A stretch of 64,000 nucleotides of DNA, from the NCBI GenBank assembly GCA_033297075.1, contig MU858054.1:248001-312000 (forward strand), read 5' to 3'. Positions 1-10,396 of the stretch are shown one piece after another. The position numbers and the translations under genes are program-made. The notes under the pieces are model-generated. The model was not told the DNA's origin and ran no database searches. It saw only the letters and a program-made list of their open reading frames with translations. Origin of the DNA: Rhypophila decipiens. Lineage: Eukaryota > Ascomycota > Sordariomycetes > Sordariales > Naviculisporaceae. Position 1 is the stretch's first letter, and each line of letters begins with the position of its first letter.

Positions 1-1640
1 AGTGTGAGGAACATACTGGTCATTGTCGCGGTAGTTGAAGAATTAGTAGGTGGAGGATATTTTTACATTTTTGCCCAAGGTGTTGAGCTTGAGCTCCGTG
101 ATCCCGTCAAAGATCTTGTATCTTGGGCGGTTGACGCGACGGTGAAGTGTGAGACGCGATCTGTGATTCCATTGTTCCAGCCAACGCCCGTTGCTTGCCA
201 AGATGCGGTATGGGCCGCCAAGACACGTTGCTTGTTGATCCTCCCCCACATTTTAATCTGCATGTGGGGGAACCGGTCCGTACCTTAAATCAATCATTTG
301 GGATCGCCAAGAAACCATCGCCTTTGGAGGCTCAAATTCGGACGACAGCCAATTTTGACGTTTATCTTCATATCCTATTTTGACTGAAGGCACTTCAAGT
401 TTTCGCCTCTTCAGAACATGGATCTTTTATATCTGCGAGGATTCGCACAAGTCTTGAAGCGGTTCTGCTTTTGGCAGATCGGACTGTAGCTTCAGCGCTT
501 CAGACGGCAGGTGGGCATGTCCTCTATGGGCTCCTTAGACGCCTATGGATGGTCGCTCTCCCCATCCTCTTTTCCGTCGATCTGTTCTGTCGTTTTGTTT
601 TTGCATGATGAACTGTATATCCGTGGCACAACCGTCTCGCTTAGACTTGCTCGCCACTGCTCGGGGTCTGGACCACGTTGTCCGTAGTGACGCGGCTCAC
701 ATGGGAACCTACCCGGGCAACCGGGCTCCCAAGTTGGGTATTTAGGCATGATGTTGCATGGAACTAGTGGGGGTACTATCATGTCATGGGTATCGCAAGT
801 TGGTAAGTGAAAAACCTGTCATGCGCAAGACATCTTGTGCGCTGCGAGACGAGGTACCCGGTCAGCAACCATGCCTGTTGGGCGTTCCTCCCCGATCGGA
901 GACGGGTCGCGAAGGAAGGACGGAGCTTCCGCGATTAAAGACTTCCATATGACAACCCACACCTATCAACACCGTGTTCATATTTACCGCTATATTTGGA
1001 GTTCCGGGCACCTGGTTCTCCAAACTTTCACGGAAACATGGTTGGCATGGCTGATGATGAGCTGTACCTATCTTGCTCGCGTGATCGCTAATTTCCTGGA
1101 CCTCTTGTCGTTTCGGAGTCTTTCTTTCTTTTTGTTCGGGAGCTGTCGGCGAGTTTACCGGTTTTGACCTGCGAAGAAGTCGCCCTGGGGTCAAGTGGCC
1201 GAGTGCGCAGGTTTTCCAGCCATCACTCGACAAGGGTTGGCAAGACAAGTATATCGTCAGTTCAATGGAAAGCTTTCGTTGTCTTTATGGGACTTCAGCC
1301 CTCAATAAGGTGGTCTTAGTTGCACAGGCCTGCTTGGACAGTATGTTGCCATCTGCTATTTCCGTTTGAACTCGGGAGTCTTTCATCTGACCTCCAGTGT
1401 CCCCTCGCGCCTTCCCTAATCGTAACCATTGCACCCGCACCCGTCACAGTTCGGGTAAGCACCCACTCATTATTGATAAGGATATGTCGCTTGCTGTGGA
1501 TAGACAGTAATCTGTCGCCCCTCCTCAATCACATACTGGAAGCCTACACCGGACTAGAAGCCAGCTGCCACCTTGTCATCCCTCATTCCCCGTTCTTCCA
1601 CCTTCCTCAAGTCTGCCAGCCCGGCTCCTTTCCCGGCAGC
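1..1640. other. Left-edge non-coding stretch, possible partial gene at the edge
   Basis: No convincing gene is seen here. On the minus strand between about 50 and 260 two overlapping frames stay open. They end at a plausible donor (GTAAAA), followed by a CTAATTC branch-like site and an ACCAG acceptor near position 14, so the 5' part of a minus-strand gene running off the left edge is conceivable. I recognise no domain in either frame. The last few hundred bases are pyrimidine-rich and probably form the leader and promoter of the LicD gene that starts at 1641. Confidence 0.3.
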
Positions 1641-2935
1641 ATGCGACTTCTCTTTCTTTTATCAGCGACACTTTTCGTCTCGCTGGGTGCGAGTGTTCCG
1701 GTCTTCGGCGATTCTTGGTCGGCTCCTGACTCGACATGGCGGAAGCAAACTAAAGACATGAGCGGGAGGGCAGGAGATCCTCCCGACAAGTACTTCCGTA
1801 TGTCATCCTGTTGTGGTTCTCTTCCTGGAATAGTTGCTGACATGATACCGGATAGATGAATCGATGTATGAGGCGAAACCTGAGCAACCACCTCACCGGC
1901 GACGAGAAAAGCTGACCATAGAACTTATCGTTATTCCAGCTTCAACTCGCACTATGATGGCCGGTAAGACCAAAAGGTTGTCCTAGACTGTGAACTGCAT
2001 GATGCTAACCTCTCAACTGCACAGATTTGCCGAAGTCGAACTAGGATATTACGAGCAAAAGCAGGCTCTGAAGAATCTCATGCAAACGTTTCTCTCCACC
2101 TTTAGAGACATAGGCGTCGAGACATGGTTGATGCATGGCACGCTTCTTGGGTGGTGGTGGAACAAGCATGTAAGCCAGCTAGGGCAGACGCTGGGTCTAT
2201 GCTGATCCAAAAAGCTAATATCAATTTCCTAGATATTGCCCTGGGACTCTGACATCGATGTTCAAGTGACGGAGCCCGGTATCACATTTCTCGCTACGTA
2301 CTACAACATGTCGGTGTTTCGTTACAAAACACCCAGAATTTCGGAAGGTCGTGCCTATATGCTGGATGTCAATCCGCATTACAGTAATCGGGAGCAAACG
2401 GACGGGCTGAACAAGATCGACGCACGCTGGATCGATACAACATCAGGCCTGTTCATCGACATCACGGCAGCACGGTATAATCTGACTCACCCGGCAGGGG
2501 AGGGTATGATGAGCTGTAAAGATGGTCACGAGTTCAAGGTAGGAAGTCATACAGCGGACTCCCTTCCCCCATTTCTCCATCACAGAAAAGCGAGGCAGAC
2601 TGACAGACATCAGGACACACACATCTTCCCACTTCGAGACACAATATTTGAAGGAATGGCGGCCAAAATACCTTCTCAGTACGCCGACCTTCTTGCGAAG
2701 GAGTATAGCACTTCAGCGCTGACAAACACACAGTACAATGGGTGAGCTGCTTTCGTGTTCGCGTATCTTCCAGGCTCTTGGTTGACTGGTCTTCCTTAGG
2801 CATGTGTTCAAGGAAGAAACGATGGAGTGGGTTCCTGATCCAAGACCTTTCATGGTCCAAATCACAGGACAGCCGGAGTCGGTGAGAACAGAGGACTCTG
2901 ACCACCACGATACGGTATTGCCTGAAGGTCTTTGA
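1641..2935 (+). CDS. Secreted LicD/Mnn4-like phosphosugar transferase family protein
   Basis: Seven exons: 1641-1797, 1856-1865, 1940-1963, 2025-2169, 2233-2538, 2614-2741, 2800-2935. They sum to 906 bases and give 301 residues with the frame closing exactly. The start is the ATG opening a hydrophobic signal peptide (MRLLFLLSATLFVSLGAS). Across the tiny second exon the reading is KYFHES followed by FNSHYDGRFAEVEL, a conserved block of this family. The LicD core follows: METWLMHGTLLGWWWN-like residues, then LPWDSDIDVQV with its acidic metal-binding D-x-D. Fungal relatives (Mnn4 type) promote mannosylphosphate addition to wall and secreted glycans; bacterial LicD transfers phosphocholine. The true donor here is unknown. 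At 301 residues it is a short, core-only member without the long KE-rich tail of yeast Mnn4. Exon borders are my inference from splice consensus and frame. Confidence 0.8.
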
Positions 2936-4238
2936 ACTGGGCGCTCTTCGATCCCACATGTTGCTTGCTCGGAACAAGTTCTAGACTTGCAACTGAGGTC
3001 TCGGACGGGCCTCTTGGATGAGTTTGACGACCACTGAGGCTGATATTACCGGTCTACTATGTGAAGAAGAAAAACAAGTAAAACAAATGACGGGGGAGCG
3101 AAAGTGGATAGACAGATAGATATCTTGTTACCGATCTTCCTTGCGAATACATGCCCTGGTCGAGGTCACAGGATCCTCAGAGAAGGAAAGTTTTTGAAAC
3201 TGCACGAGTTCTTATATCAACCGTTGAATGAAGCTCAATAAATATAATGCACACTATAATATGCGGAACATCACCTCGTACCGGATAACCTAGCCCAAGG
3301 TCGGGCAAGGAGCTGACCTCACCTAGCCATTCCCGCGAAAAGACATCTCCTCCGTTTGGAGCTAAATCTGAAGCTCAGCCAAAACCAGAAGTCTCAATCT
3401 CATCCTCTCACTCTTCCTGCGAAGCACCAACCACGACCTAAGCTGCCTGAAATCAACTCAATAGCTATATAACCCCTAGAATCAGCCACCCTTCCACAGC
3501 GAGGGGAATACCAGAACCAATTGGCCCGGTGGCCAAATGGTTAACTGCCTCTCGCTCCGACCCCCCCCCCCCCCCCCGCCGCCGTCTCCGGAGCTTTTGT
3601 TGTTTTTGAACTGTGATTAATTACAAGGTATCTTGGGGTATATAGTATAGAAGGATATGTTGATACAGAGTGATTATCCCGATTACGTACGCTTTTTATA
3701 TCACTTTGTTTGGTATTCATGTTTAGCTTCTAATTGCGTCATCACTTACTAACAGTTTTGTACATTATTTTCACTGAATACTATTATCACCCATTTATAC
3801 ATCTCCTGCATACAGCCGTATCGGTATTGATTACGTAGCTGCTTTCAGCTGAGTGGATCGTGCCAAGACCAGGAACCCTTGTGGCTGGAATCGCAGGCAT
3901 CGATTGGCTAGGAGCGATTCGCTGCAAGGCTGGGCTTCGCTTTAACTTCATGAGCTTGACTCTGTGGTGCGACACGCAACCTCTCCACTTTCGTCAGAGT
4001 GACAGCTTGCGAATGACTACGTAGCCCCAGCATCTCTTCCATCGTTCATACTGACCAAAGCCGTCCTGTTCTCGATCGCTCTTTAGCATCATCTCGATAA
4101 TATCCAACGGGCAAGATTCGGACGGCGAGACACTAGATCGCGCATCGCCATCGGTGCTGTTGACCAGCGCCCAAAACAAACCAAGGAGCACATCACTCTT
4201 GTTCGAGCGCAGGCGCGAGCGCAAATCGCGAAACAACA
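2936..4238. other. Intergenic region with C17 tract and tRNA-like fragment
   Basis: Gene-free. It holds the 3' region of the LicD gene, a run of 17 C at 3561-3577 directly preceded by an A-box-like stretch (TGGCCAAATGGTTA, about 3530-3543), and the upstream region of the ERD2-like gene. No B box or complete cloverleaf follows, so no tRNA is called. Confidence 0.5.
3561..3577. repeat. Poly-C homopolymer, 17 bases
   Basis: Uninterrupted C17 followed by GCCGCCG. It sits just downstream of the tRNA-like A-box sequence. Length is prone to sequencing error and slippage. Confidence 0.9.
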
Positions 4239-5500
4239 ATGGTGGACTTTAATGTATGTTGAGCTGGACAATTTCGGGATGCGATTTCAAACAAGACCTT
4301 CCAAGCGCCATAATCATGAGAGGATGACTGACACGATTCTCGCAGTGGGCCAGGACCTTGGCCGATCTGTCGCATCTGACGGCAAAATGCATTCTCATAT
4401 TCTCGATCCATAGGAATCGGAGCGCCGAAGGCGTATCCCTCATCACTCAGGTGTTCTACGCCCTCGTCTTCGTCACGCGATATACCGACATCTTCACCGA
4501 AACCAGCGGCTGGAACTACTTCTTCAAGATCTTCTATCTTCTCTCGTCCTTCTACACCATCGGCGTCATGCGCCTCCTCTTCCCCAGGACCCGCGAGCGC
4601 GAGGTGGCATGGAAAATGAGCGCCGTCATCGCCGCGGCGTCTCTGCTGCTTTCGCCAATCGTGATGATGATATTCATTGGCTCTGAGCACTGGAGCTTCA
4701 GAGAGGTAAGGCTGGAATCCATAGAAGTTACAAGCCAAACTTTGTTGCTGACCCCGCTCCATAAGTGGTTATGGGTATTCTCCCAAATCCTCGAATCCGT
4801 CTGCGTCCTCCCGCAGCTACTGCTCCTCCGCCAGACCACCGTCCCGACGGTTATCACTTCCTTTTACATCGTATTCCTGGGGTCCTACCGCGGACTCTAC
4901 CTCATCAACTGGATGATCCGCGAGCTCGACACCAACGACCGCAAGCCGAACCCCATCTCCATCATCTTCGGTCTCATCCAGACGGCCCTGTATGTCGATT
5001 TTGCGTGGGTGTACTGGACTCGTCAGCGAGTCAAACTTCGCAACGGCGGGGTTGTGGACGCTGATGATCTCCGTCGGGGGTGGCTTCTCCGCCGTATCTT
5101 TGGCAACAAGCACCTCGCCGTACAAGAAGAAGACGAGGAGAGCGCCCCCGCTCTAGGGGGCCGTGGTGGTGCTGGTGGGGGCTTGGGAGGAGGCCGGGGA
5201 CCTTCGAGGGCCAAGTGGGGCTCGCGAGGTATCTCGGTCAGCGCCGATGATGGGGTTCTCGATCATGAGGTAGGCCTCTCTGATGATGAGGCTGCGGGAG
5301 ATGCCAGAGCCATGCGAGACCCGGATGAATTAGCACGTGCTCTGGACGAAGACGATGACGAGGACGGAACACTCCCTCAGCAAAAGAAGAATCCGTCCTC
5401 TTCTTCGTCGGCATCATCCCAACAAGGGAATGGTTCGAACACTGCGTTTACGGATAATCCCAATAACAAGGTTAGGAATGACGAGTGGAATGATGACTGA
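4239..5500 (+). CDS. ERD2-like ER-retention (KDEL) receptor with acidic C-terminal extension
   Basis: Exons 4239-4253, 4346-4705 and 4766-5500 give 369 residues. The start MVDFN is spliced to WARTLADLSHL. The seven-helix ERD2 fold is clear: LSHLTAKCILIFSIHRNRSAEG, YALVFVTRYTDIFT, WVFSQILESVCVLPQLLLL, FLGSYRGLYLINW and a final helix near TALYVDFAWVYW. The family binds C-terminal HDEL/KDEL signals in the Golgi and returns ER residents by COPI. Canonical receptors are about 215-220 residues. This one adds roughly 140 residues that are Gly-rich, then Asp/Glu/Ser/Asn-rich, so it resembles the longer fungal ERD2-like paralogs rather than the canonical receptor. The second intron (4706-4765) is exactly 60 bases and has no stop, so retention would insert 20 residues. 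It is convergent with the GH76 gene. Confidence 0.88.
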
Positions 5501-6018
5501 TGGGAGGGACTATGATGGAAAGAAGTTATTATTGATGAGGTTGGAGTTTTTTGGTAGAAAGTCTTGCATTTTGATATCTTTCACCACTATCTATATGTTG
5601 TACCAACCACGAACGAGTCGATCATGTATGTATTTATTGATTTTCCATGAGAGGCACAGGGTTATGGAGTTTGGTTGGCGCAGAAGGTTGGGAACATGAC
5701 TGTATGGGTACCTACCTACATATGAGGTCCGTTGAAGAATTGTATCTTTTGCACCTCAGGAAGCGTAAAGAACCCTTTCTGCCTTTGAAGCGAGAAAATT
5801 CATTTCTTTATTTGCTCTCTGCTTGACATTGGCTATCGCCGGCATCTCTGTACTACAACATTCATGAAACTTGGGCCAGTGATAACCACCGATACATATC
5901 CAGAGGCGAAGCACGGAAAGCAAAGGCTGTATGCAATACAGAAAGAAACCATAAACGTGCTTTTACAATAAACCTGCTATGTAAGACATGATAAAGAAAC
6001 CCGCCTTAGGTTTGAATG
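5501..6018. other. Convergent intergenic region
   Basis: Lies between the 3' ends of the ERD2-like gene and the GH76 gene. It is mildly AT-rich and holds presumptive 3' untranslated sequence of both. Nothing else is seen. Confidence 0.6.
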
Positions 6019-7881
6019 CTATTCTACATGCTGGTTCAAAAGTTCCCAGAGGGCCCTCAACACCGCCAGTCCACCACCCTGTGTTTCCACCGTCCTCCCC
6101 CGGAATCTCTCGTTTGGATCCGAGGAGGAGCCAACGTTTGCTGGCTTGTCATCAGCCACGACGCGGCTTTGTCTTTTTTTTCGTAGTAGCCCATCACTTC
6201 TTCTTGTGCCCATGGGTTTCTGTTGTGATGCCAAGTTATCACTCCCATCACCATCACCAGGATATAATACTTCCCCAGCTTTGTCATCGTCCCCCGGATC
6301 GCCTTCCTTCTTCCCAAAAAAGAGCGGATCACAAAGCAGAGCAGTAAATTCCCCCGGGCACTCCGGCTGCGAGTGCGGATCAAACTGCAGATTATCGACA
6401 GTAATGTTAAGCAAGCCCACAGTCCACCACATCCCAAACTTGCCCTCGCTATCCCGTGTCCTCATGGCCGCAAACGCATTATGCCGAATCCAAGGTAGAT
6501 ATCGCTGACAAGCCTGGCTGTGTGTCAACTTGTCATCATCATCCTCATCTCCCACCACATCACCAGCTGCAGCAATCATCTCCAGCGGTGCACAAAACGC
6601 CGTAAAGTGGTGCATCCAGATGCCCTTGAAGGTATGACTATTCTGGGAACACCGGCCCGAGGCGTCGCACATTTCTTCCAGCACCCCAGCACGACCGAGT
6701 CCATGCCAGGGCGGTAACTCCCCCGGCTGGATATGATCTATATCGTCGACGGGTTCGTTCCGTGCGAGATCCCACCCCGTTGCGCGGATGACGTTCTGGA
6801 TAAGCTGGTGGCCTTCTTGTATATACCGCCAGCTCCCGATTGCTTTGAACAGTTCTCTCTGGCCGGTTAGGATGACGCCTTGGTTGTAGGTGAAGACTGC
6901 CTCGTCGCGCCTGTCGCATTTTGTGTTGTTTCCGGGGTAGTTGGACATGTGGAAGCCGTCTGCGAAGAGGCCTTGGGAGTTGGTCATGTTTGATTCTAGC
7001 AGCCAGCGGTAGCCTTTTACTGCCGCTGCGAGGAACATGGGGTCGTGGGGCTGCCACTCTTCTTGTTCCCCCCCGTCTGTGTTGGGTGACTCGACATGTC
7101 CGGAACTGTAGGGGGATGTGTTTCTGTCTCCTGGGAAAAATTGGTACATGGATGCAGAGGCCGAAATGAATAGTTCGTTTGTGATGGCGTTTTTGTAGGG
7201 GCCTAGTCGTGGGTTCCAGAACATGCCCCCTCCGCATAGGGTCTCGTCCCATCCCTGGGAGGCCAACTCCCAGAAGATCCTGGCACGGTGAGCAAATGCC
7301 GGGACCCATTGGTTGCCGTACCAAGCTGGATTACGGAGGGCCTCGTCCACGGCGGCTCTGATGGATGATGTTGTGTTGTTCTGGAGCGCCGATGACCGGC
7401 TATGGCTGTATTCGGATATGAACTGCACCGTGTCGAGCCAGTTCAAGACCACCCAGAGCATGTCGTCGTAAGCCTGGTGGCGGAGGGACAGGGCGTTCTG
7501 GCCAAAGTAGAAGCTGATCAGGTGGGTGAAATAGAAGGATATCATGTTCTCTGTGGCTCTGTAGTTGTCGTGTTCTTCGTCGAGACCTCTTGAAAGAGAG
7601 ACCAAGGCCCCGGAGATGTGCGACCCCATGACTGCTGCAGTCCAGTCGATTGCCTTTGGCCACGTCCCCACCCACGGCTGGAAATATGCGTCCTGCATCA
7701 CTCGCAGAGCGTCGAGGGTCTCCTTGAACAGCTCTTGCTTCAGGTGTATGGTCTGGGCTTCTGAATCACTTGGTGACCGGGATTTGCCATCTCTTGCGGG
7801 ATAGGACCATGGCTTCCTAGCCGCTGTGGCCGGGGCCAGGAGAATAGGGGCGAGCCATTTGAGTAACATTGTTAAAGCCAA
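6019..7881 (-). CDS. Secreted GH76 alpha-1,6-mannanase-like protein
   Basis: A single exon of 620 residues starting MALTMLLKWLAPILLAPATA, a signal peptide likely cut near residue 20. The family fold is supported by the YDDMLWVVLNWLD segment (Asp139-Asp140, the position of the catalytic Asp pair of GH76), by LCGGGMFWN (about 215-223) and by AITNELFISASA (about 232-243). GH76 enzymes hydrolyse or transglycosylate alpha-1,6-mannan. In fungi the Dcw1/Dfg5 branch links GPI proteins to the wall. This protein is longer than Dcw1/Dfg5 (about 450 residues), has no obvious GPI-anchor tail, and ends in a polar, basic region (about 520-600), so it belongs to another secreted branch. Substrate assignment is inference. 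N-glycosylation sequons (NNTT, NMT, NNT) are present. Confidence 0.85.
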   Translation of the reverse strand: MALTMLLKWLAPILLAPATAARKPWSYPARDGKSRSPSDSEAQTIHLKQELFKETLDALRVMQDAYFQPWVGTWPKAIDWTAAVMGSHISGALVSLSRGLDEEHDNYRATENMISFYFTHLISFYFGQNALSLRHQAYDDMLWVVLNWLDTVQFISEYSHSRSSALQNNTTSSIRAAVDEALRNPAWYGNQWVPAFAHRARIFWELASQGWDETLCGGGMFWNPRLGPYKNAITNELFISASASMYQFFPGDRNTSPYSSGHVESPNTDGGEQEEWQPHDPMFLAAAVKGYRWLLESNMTNSQGLFADGFHMSNYPGNNTKCDRRDEAVFTYNQGVILTGQRELFKAIGSWRYIQEGHQLIQNVIRATGWDLARNEPVDDIDHIQPGELPPWHGLGRAGVLEEMCDASGRCSQNSHTFKGIWMHHFTAFCAPLEMIAAAGDVVGDEDDDDKLTHSQACQRYLPWIRHNAFAAMRTRDSEGKFGMWWTVGLLNITVDNLQFDPHSQPECPGEFTALLCDPLFFGKKEGDPGDDDKAGEVLYPGDGDGSDNLASQQKPMGTRRSDGLLRKKRQSRVVADDKPANVGSSSDPNERFRGRTVETQGGGLAVLRALWELLNQHVE

Positions 7882-9494
7882 CTTCGAAATGAGGCTCGAT
7901 CATCAAATGTGTAGTGGAATGGGACAAGACGAAAAGGCCGAACCGAGGGATATTCCAAATCTCGTGAAGCATACGGTGTGTTGTCGAAGATGATCAAATA
8001 AACCCCCAAACAGGACAGAATCCAAAATTGACTATGACGACGAGATCCAGTGTCAATATGAATATCATCAGCAACGTAACAAGGAGGACCCAAAGAATGG
8101 GGGTGCGAAAAAGGCTCACGGTGAGATCAAAAGATATAAAGGCAAAGGAATTATCATTGACCTCGGTTTTGAATCAACGGTCCATCGTATCAAGACAGAC
8201 AACGTCGAACCGAAATCCAAGGCCGCGCGGGCGAGGGTATAATAGCAATGATCACCAATCCAGTTGAGTGAAAAAAAAAGTCTCATGAGTGAGTCGTTAC
8301 TGTGAAGTAGTAGCAATATGAAACAAACAAAGAGGACGTCGAGTGGCACGAGACCCAGCGGTTCATGTAGCGAGCGAGCCGGGAACCCGGGGATGACAAC
8401 AAGAACAATGGAACGGAATGATCGACGGTAGTTACGTAGAGTAAGAAAAGATGGAATCATGGGGTATCGGTTCCTGCGCAGGATCCAATGAGCGACGCCA
8501 AGATCGCAAGAGAACTGGGAGCTCTCACCTGGGAAAGCTGGGAGGTTGTTGAAGGCGGCTCTGCGATTGGACCTTCCACAATTAGCGATGTCGAGACAGA
8601 CTGGGACGGCATCTGGACATCCGCTGACCAAGGTTTGCAAGAGAGGCTACTACCCCGCCGCCTTCCCAACCACACATCACCGTTGAGGAGGGGCACATGG
8701 CCTCGTATTGCGGGGAACCCATAGAAAAAGGCCGAAAGGGTGTGTGTGTGTGTCTGGGGAAAAAGACAGGTGATTATAATAAAGGTCCTTGAAATATCTA
8801 CGAGGCCCTCTTTTATGATAATGTCTAAAGTTGGACAAAAGTTCAGCTATCTACATTAACAAGAAGTTTCTTGGGCTGAGGAATGGGTTGAATTGCGCGA
8901 GGGGTTCAACTCAAGAATCAGATGAACACTACGGTGGTGAGGAACCCATGTCCCACAGTATTTCAAGCTAGCCCCGAGTGCATGTGTCCCGCAAACAATG
9001 GGGCTTTTGGCTTTCGGATCGAATTCTCGTCAACTTCGATACCATTGTTGTCCCGAGAGTTTGGAGAGCCCACTTTCATCCGATCTGGCATCTGCACTAG
9101 TACGTTGCCCACCTATCTCCAACCCTATCGCCCACGTGCAACAACAACATGATAGATCGGAACGGGTAACGAGCAAAGGATTCAAGATTGGCAAGATATC
9201 CAATTGCTCTATTATGTATAATGTAGCCCACTTCTCTCCACAAGGGCCAAAACCGTACCCTCGCCCAAATCAACGCATACTACTACAAATATGTACTGCA
9301 CACAGTGCCCTAAATATAATCCAAACAAACCCATCCAAACGCCGAGCCGAGGGGAAGATTTGTTTCCCCCTTCTCTTGAACGCCTTACGCCTTGAACTCT
9401 TGACAAAAAAGCCACAAGAATCCCAAGGATCTACCTGTCCTGGTATATACAATATAGATGAAATGAGATTGCACTGGTAGCTCCCAGAAACCTG
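7882..9494. other. Intergenic region upstream of GH76 and downstream of ADK2
   Basis: No gene supported. It includes the GH76 promoter/leader, a short GT run near 8739-8754, and a 3' region of the adenylate kinase gene. A 174-codon minus-strand reading frame at 8116-8640 lies in the expected leader of GH76 and shows no family features. Confidence 0.5.
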
Positions 9495-10396
9495 CTATCC
9501 ACCAAACTGCCGTTCGAACTCGGAAAACAGCTTTGGGGTGATCTCGTCGCTGCTCATCCCCTCGACTTCCCACAGGACGCCTTTGCGAGCGTAGTGTTCA
9601 AGCAATGGCTCGCTGGTTTCCTGAAACTTCTTGAATCTTGCCCGGTATACTTCCTCGCTGTCATCGCTTCTACGAACCAGCGGCTCTCCAGTGACGTCGT
9701 CGACACCCGGGACTTTGGGAGTGTTGTAGGTCGTGTTGTAGACCCTGCCCGAGGGTTCATGGACCCAGCGACCCGATATTCTCTCCATGATCACGTCCAA
9801 CGGCGTCTTGAGGGACACGGCCAAGTTTATGGGTACTATCGCATCTAGTTGGTCGGCCTGAGCTGCCGTTCTCGGGAATCCGTCGAGAATGAACGAAGCC
9901 GAGGGATCATCTGACGCCCGCGGTGTCGCATAGCCCCGCCGGGCTTGTGCTGGCGACGAGAGGAACGAGGCGATTTCGCGTTCGTTCTCGAACGACTGCG
10001 CTTCGGCCGCGCCGATGCCGGAGGAGGCAAGCGTCATGATGTTGTCGGACGGGTTACCAGAAAAAAGCCATCCACGCTGGTTGAGCTCGTTGCTGATAAG
10101 CCTCAGGATCAAGTCGTCAGACACGAGGCCCCCGGATTTCATGGTACTTTCGACCTTGATACCTGGACAATCAAGTGTTAGCGAACATGGGTAAGTCCAT
10201 GGCATTGAAACATGTGCGCTTCGATAAGTCATGGCATACCCAAAGGTGTTCTTTGCTTGACATTGTGACGAAGCAGATCTCCTGAACTGATGGATGAGAG
10301 TTGAGGAAACCGCTGTAGCAGGCGCTCGGATTGTGTTCCCTTTCCGACTCCCGGTGCGCCGACAAGAATGACGCGGGCTGCTCTTCGGAGGCGCAT
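9495..10396 (-). CDS. ADK2: Mitochondrial GTP:AMP phosphotransferase (adenylate kinase 2/3 type)
   Basis: Exons (minus strand) 10396-10240 and 10162-9495 join in frame (PLG/IKV) to give 274 residues. The start ATG opens MRLRRAARVILVGAPGVGKGTQ; the P-loop GAPGVGKGT is at residues 13-21. Other landmarks are SSGDLLRHNV (AMP binding), ASFILDGFPRT, and a long-form LID (GRWVHEPSGRVYNTTYNTPK) lacking the zinc-binding cysteines. The enzyme equilibrates GTP + AMP with GDP + ADP in the mitochondrial matrix; the basic N-terminus fits matrix targeting. A stretch of roughly 40-45 residues rich in Ala/Ser/Glu/Arg sits between NIMTLAS and ASFILDGF, which is why this protein is longer than yeast Adk2 (about 225). 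It is continuous in frame, with no good splice pair that removes it. Confidence 0.93.

Noticed and set aside
50..263. Partial minus-strand gene at the left edge
   Set aside because: Two competing frames, no recognised domain, and the deciding exon lies outside the window.
3528..3600. Complete tRNA gene
   Set aside because: A-box-like sequence only; no anticodon arm, no TPsiC arm with GGTTCGA, no acceptor-stem partner.
8116..8640. 174-codon minus-strand frame upstream of GH76
   Set aside because: Lies in the GH76 leader/promoter, no family features, no splice signals joining it to GH76.
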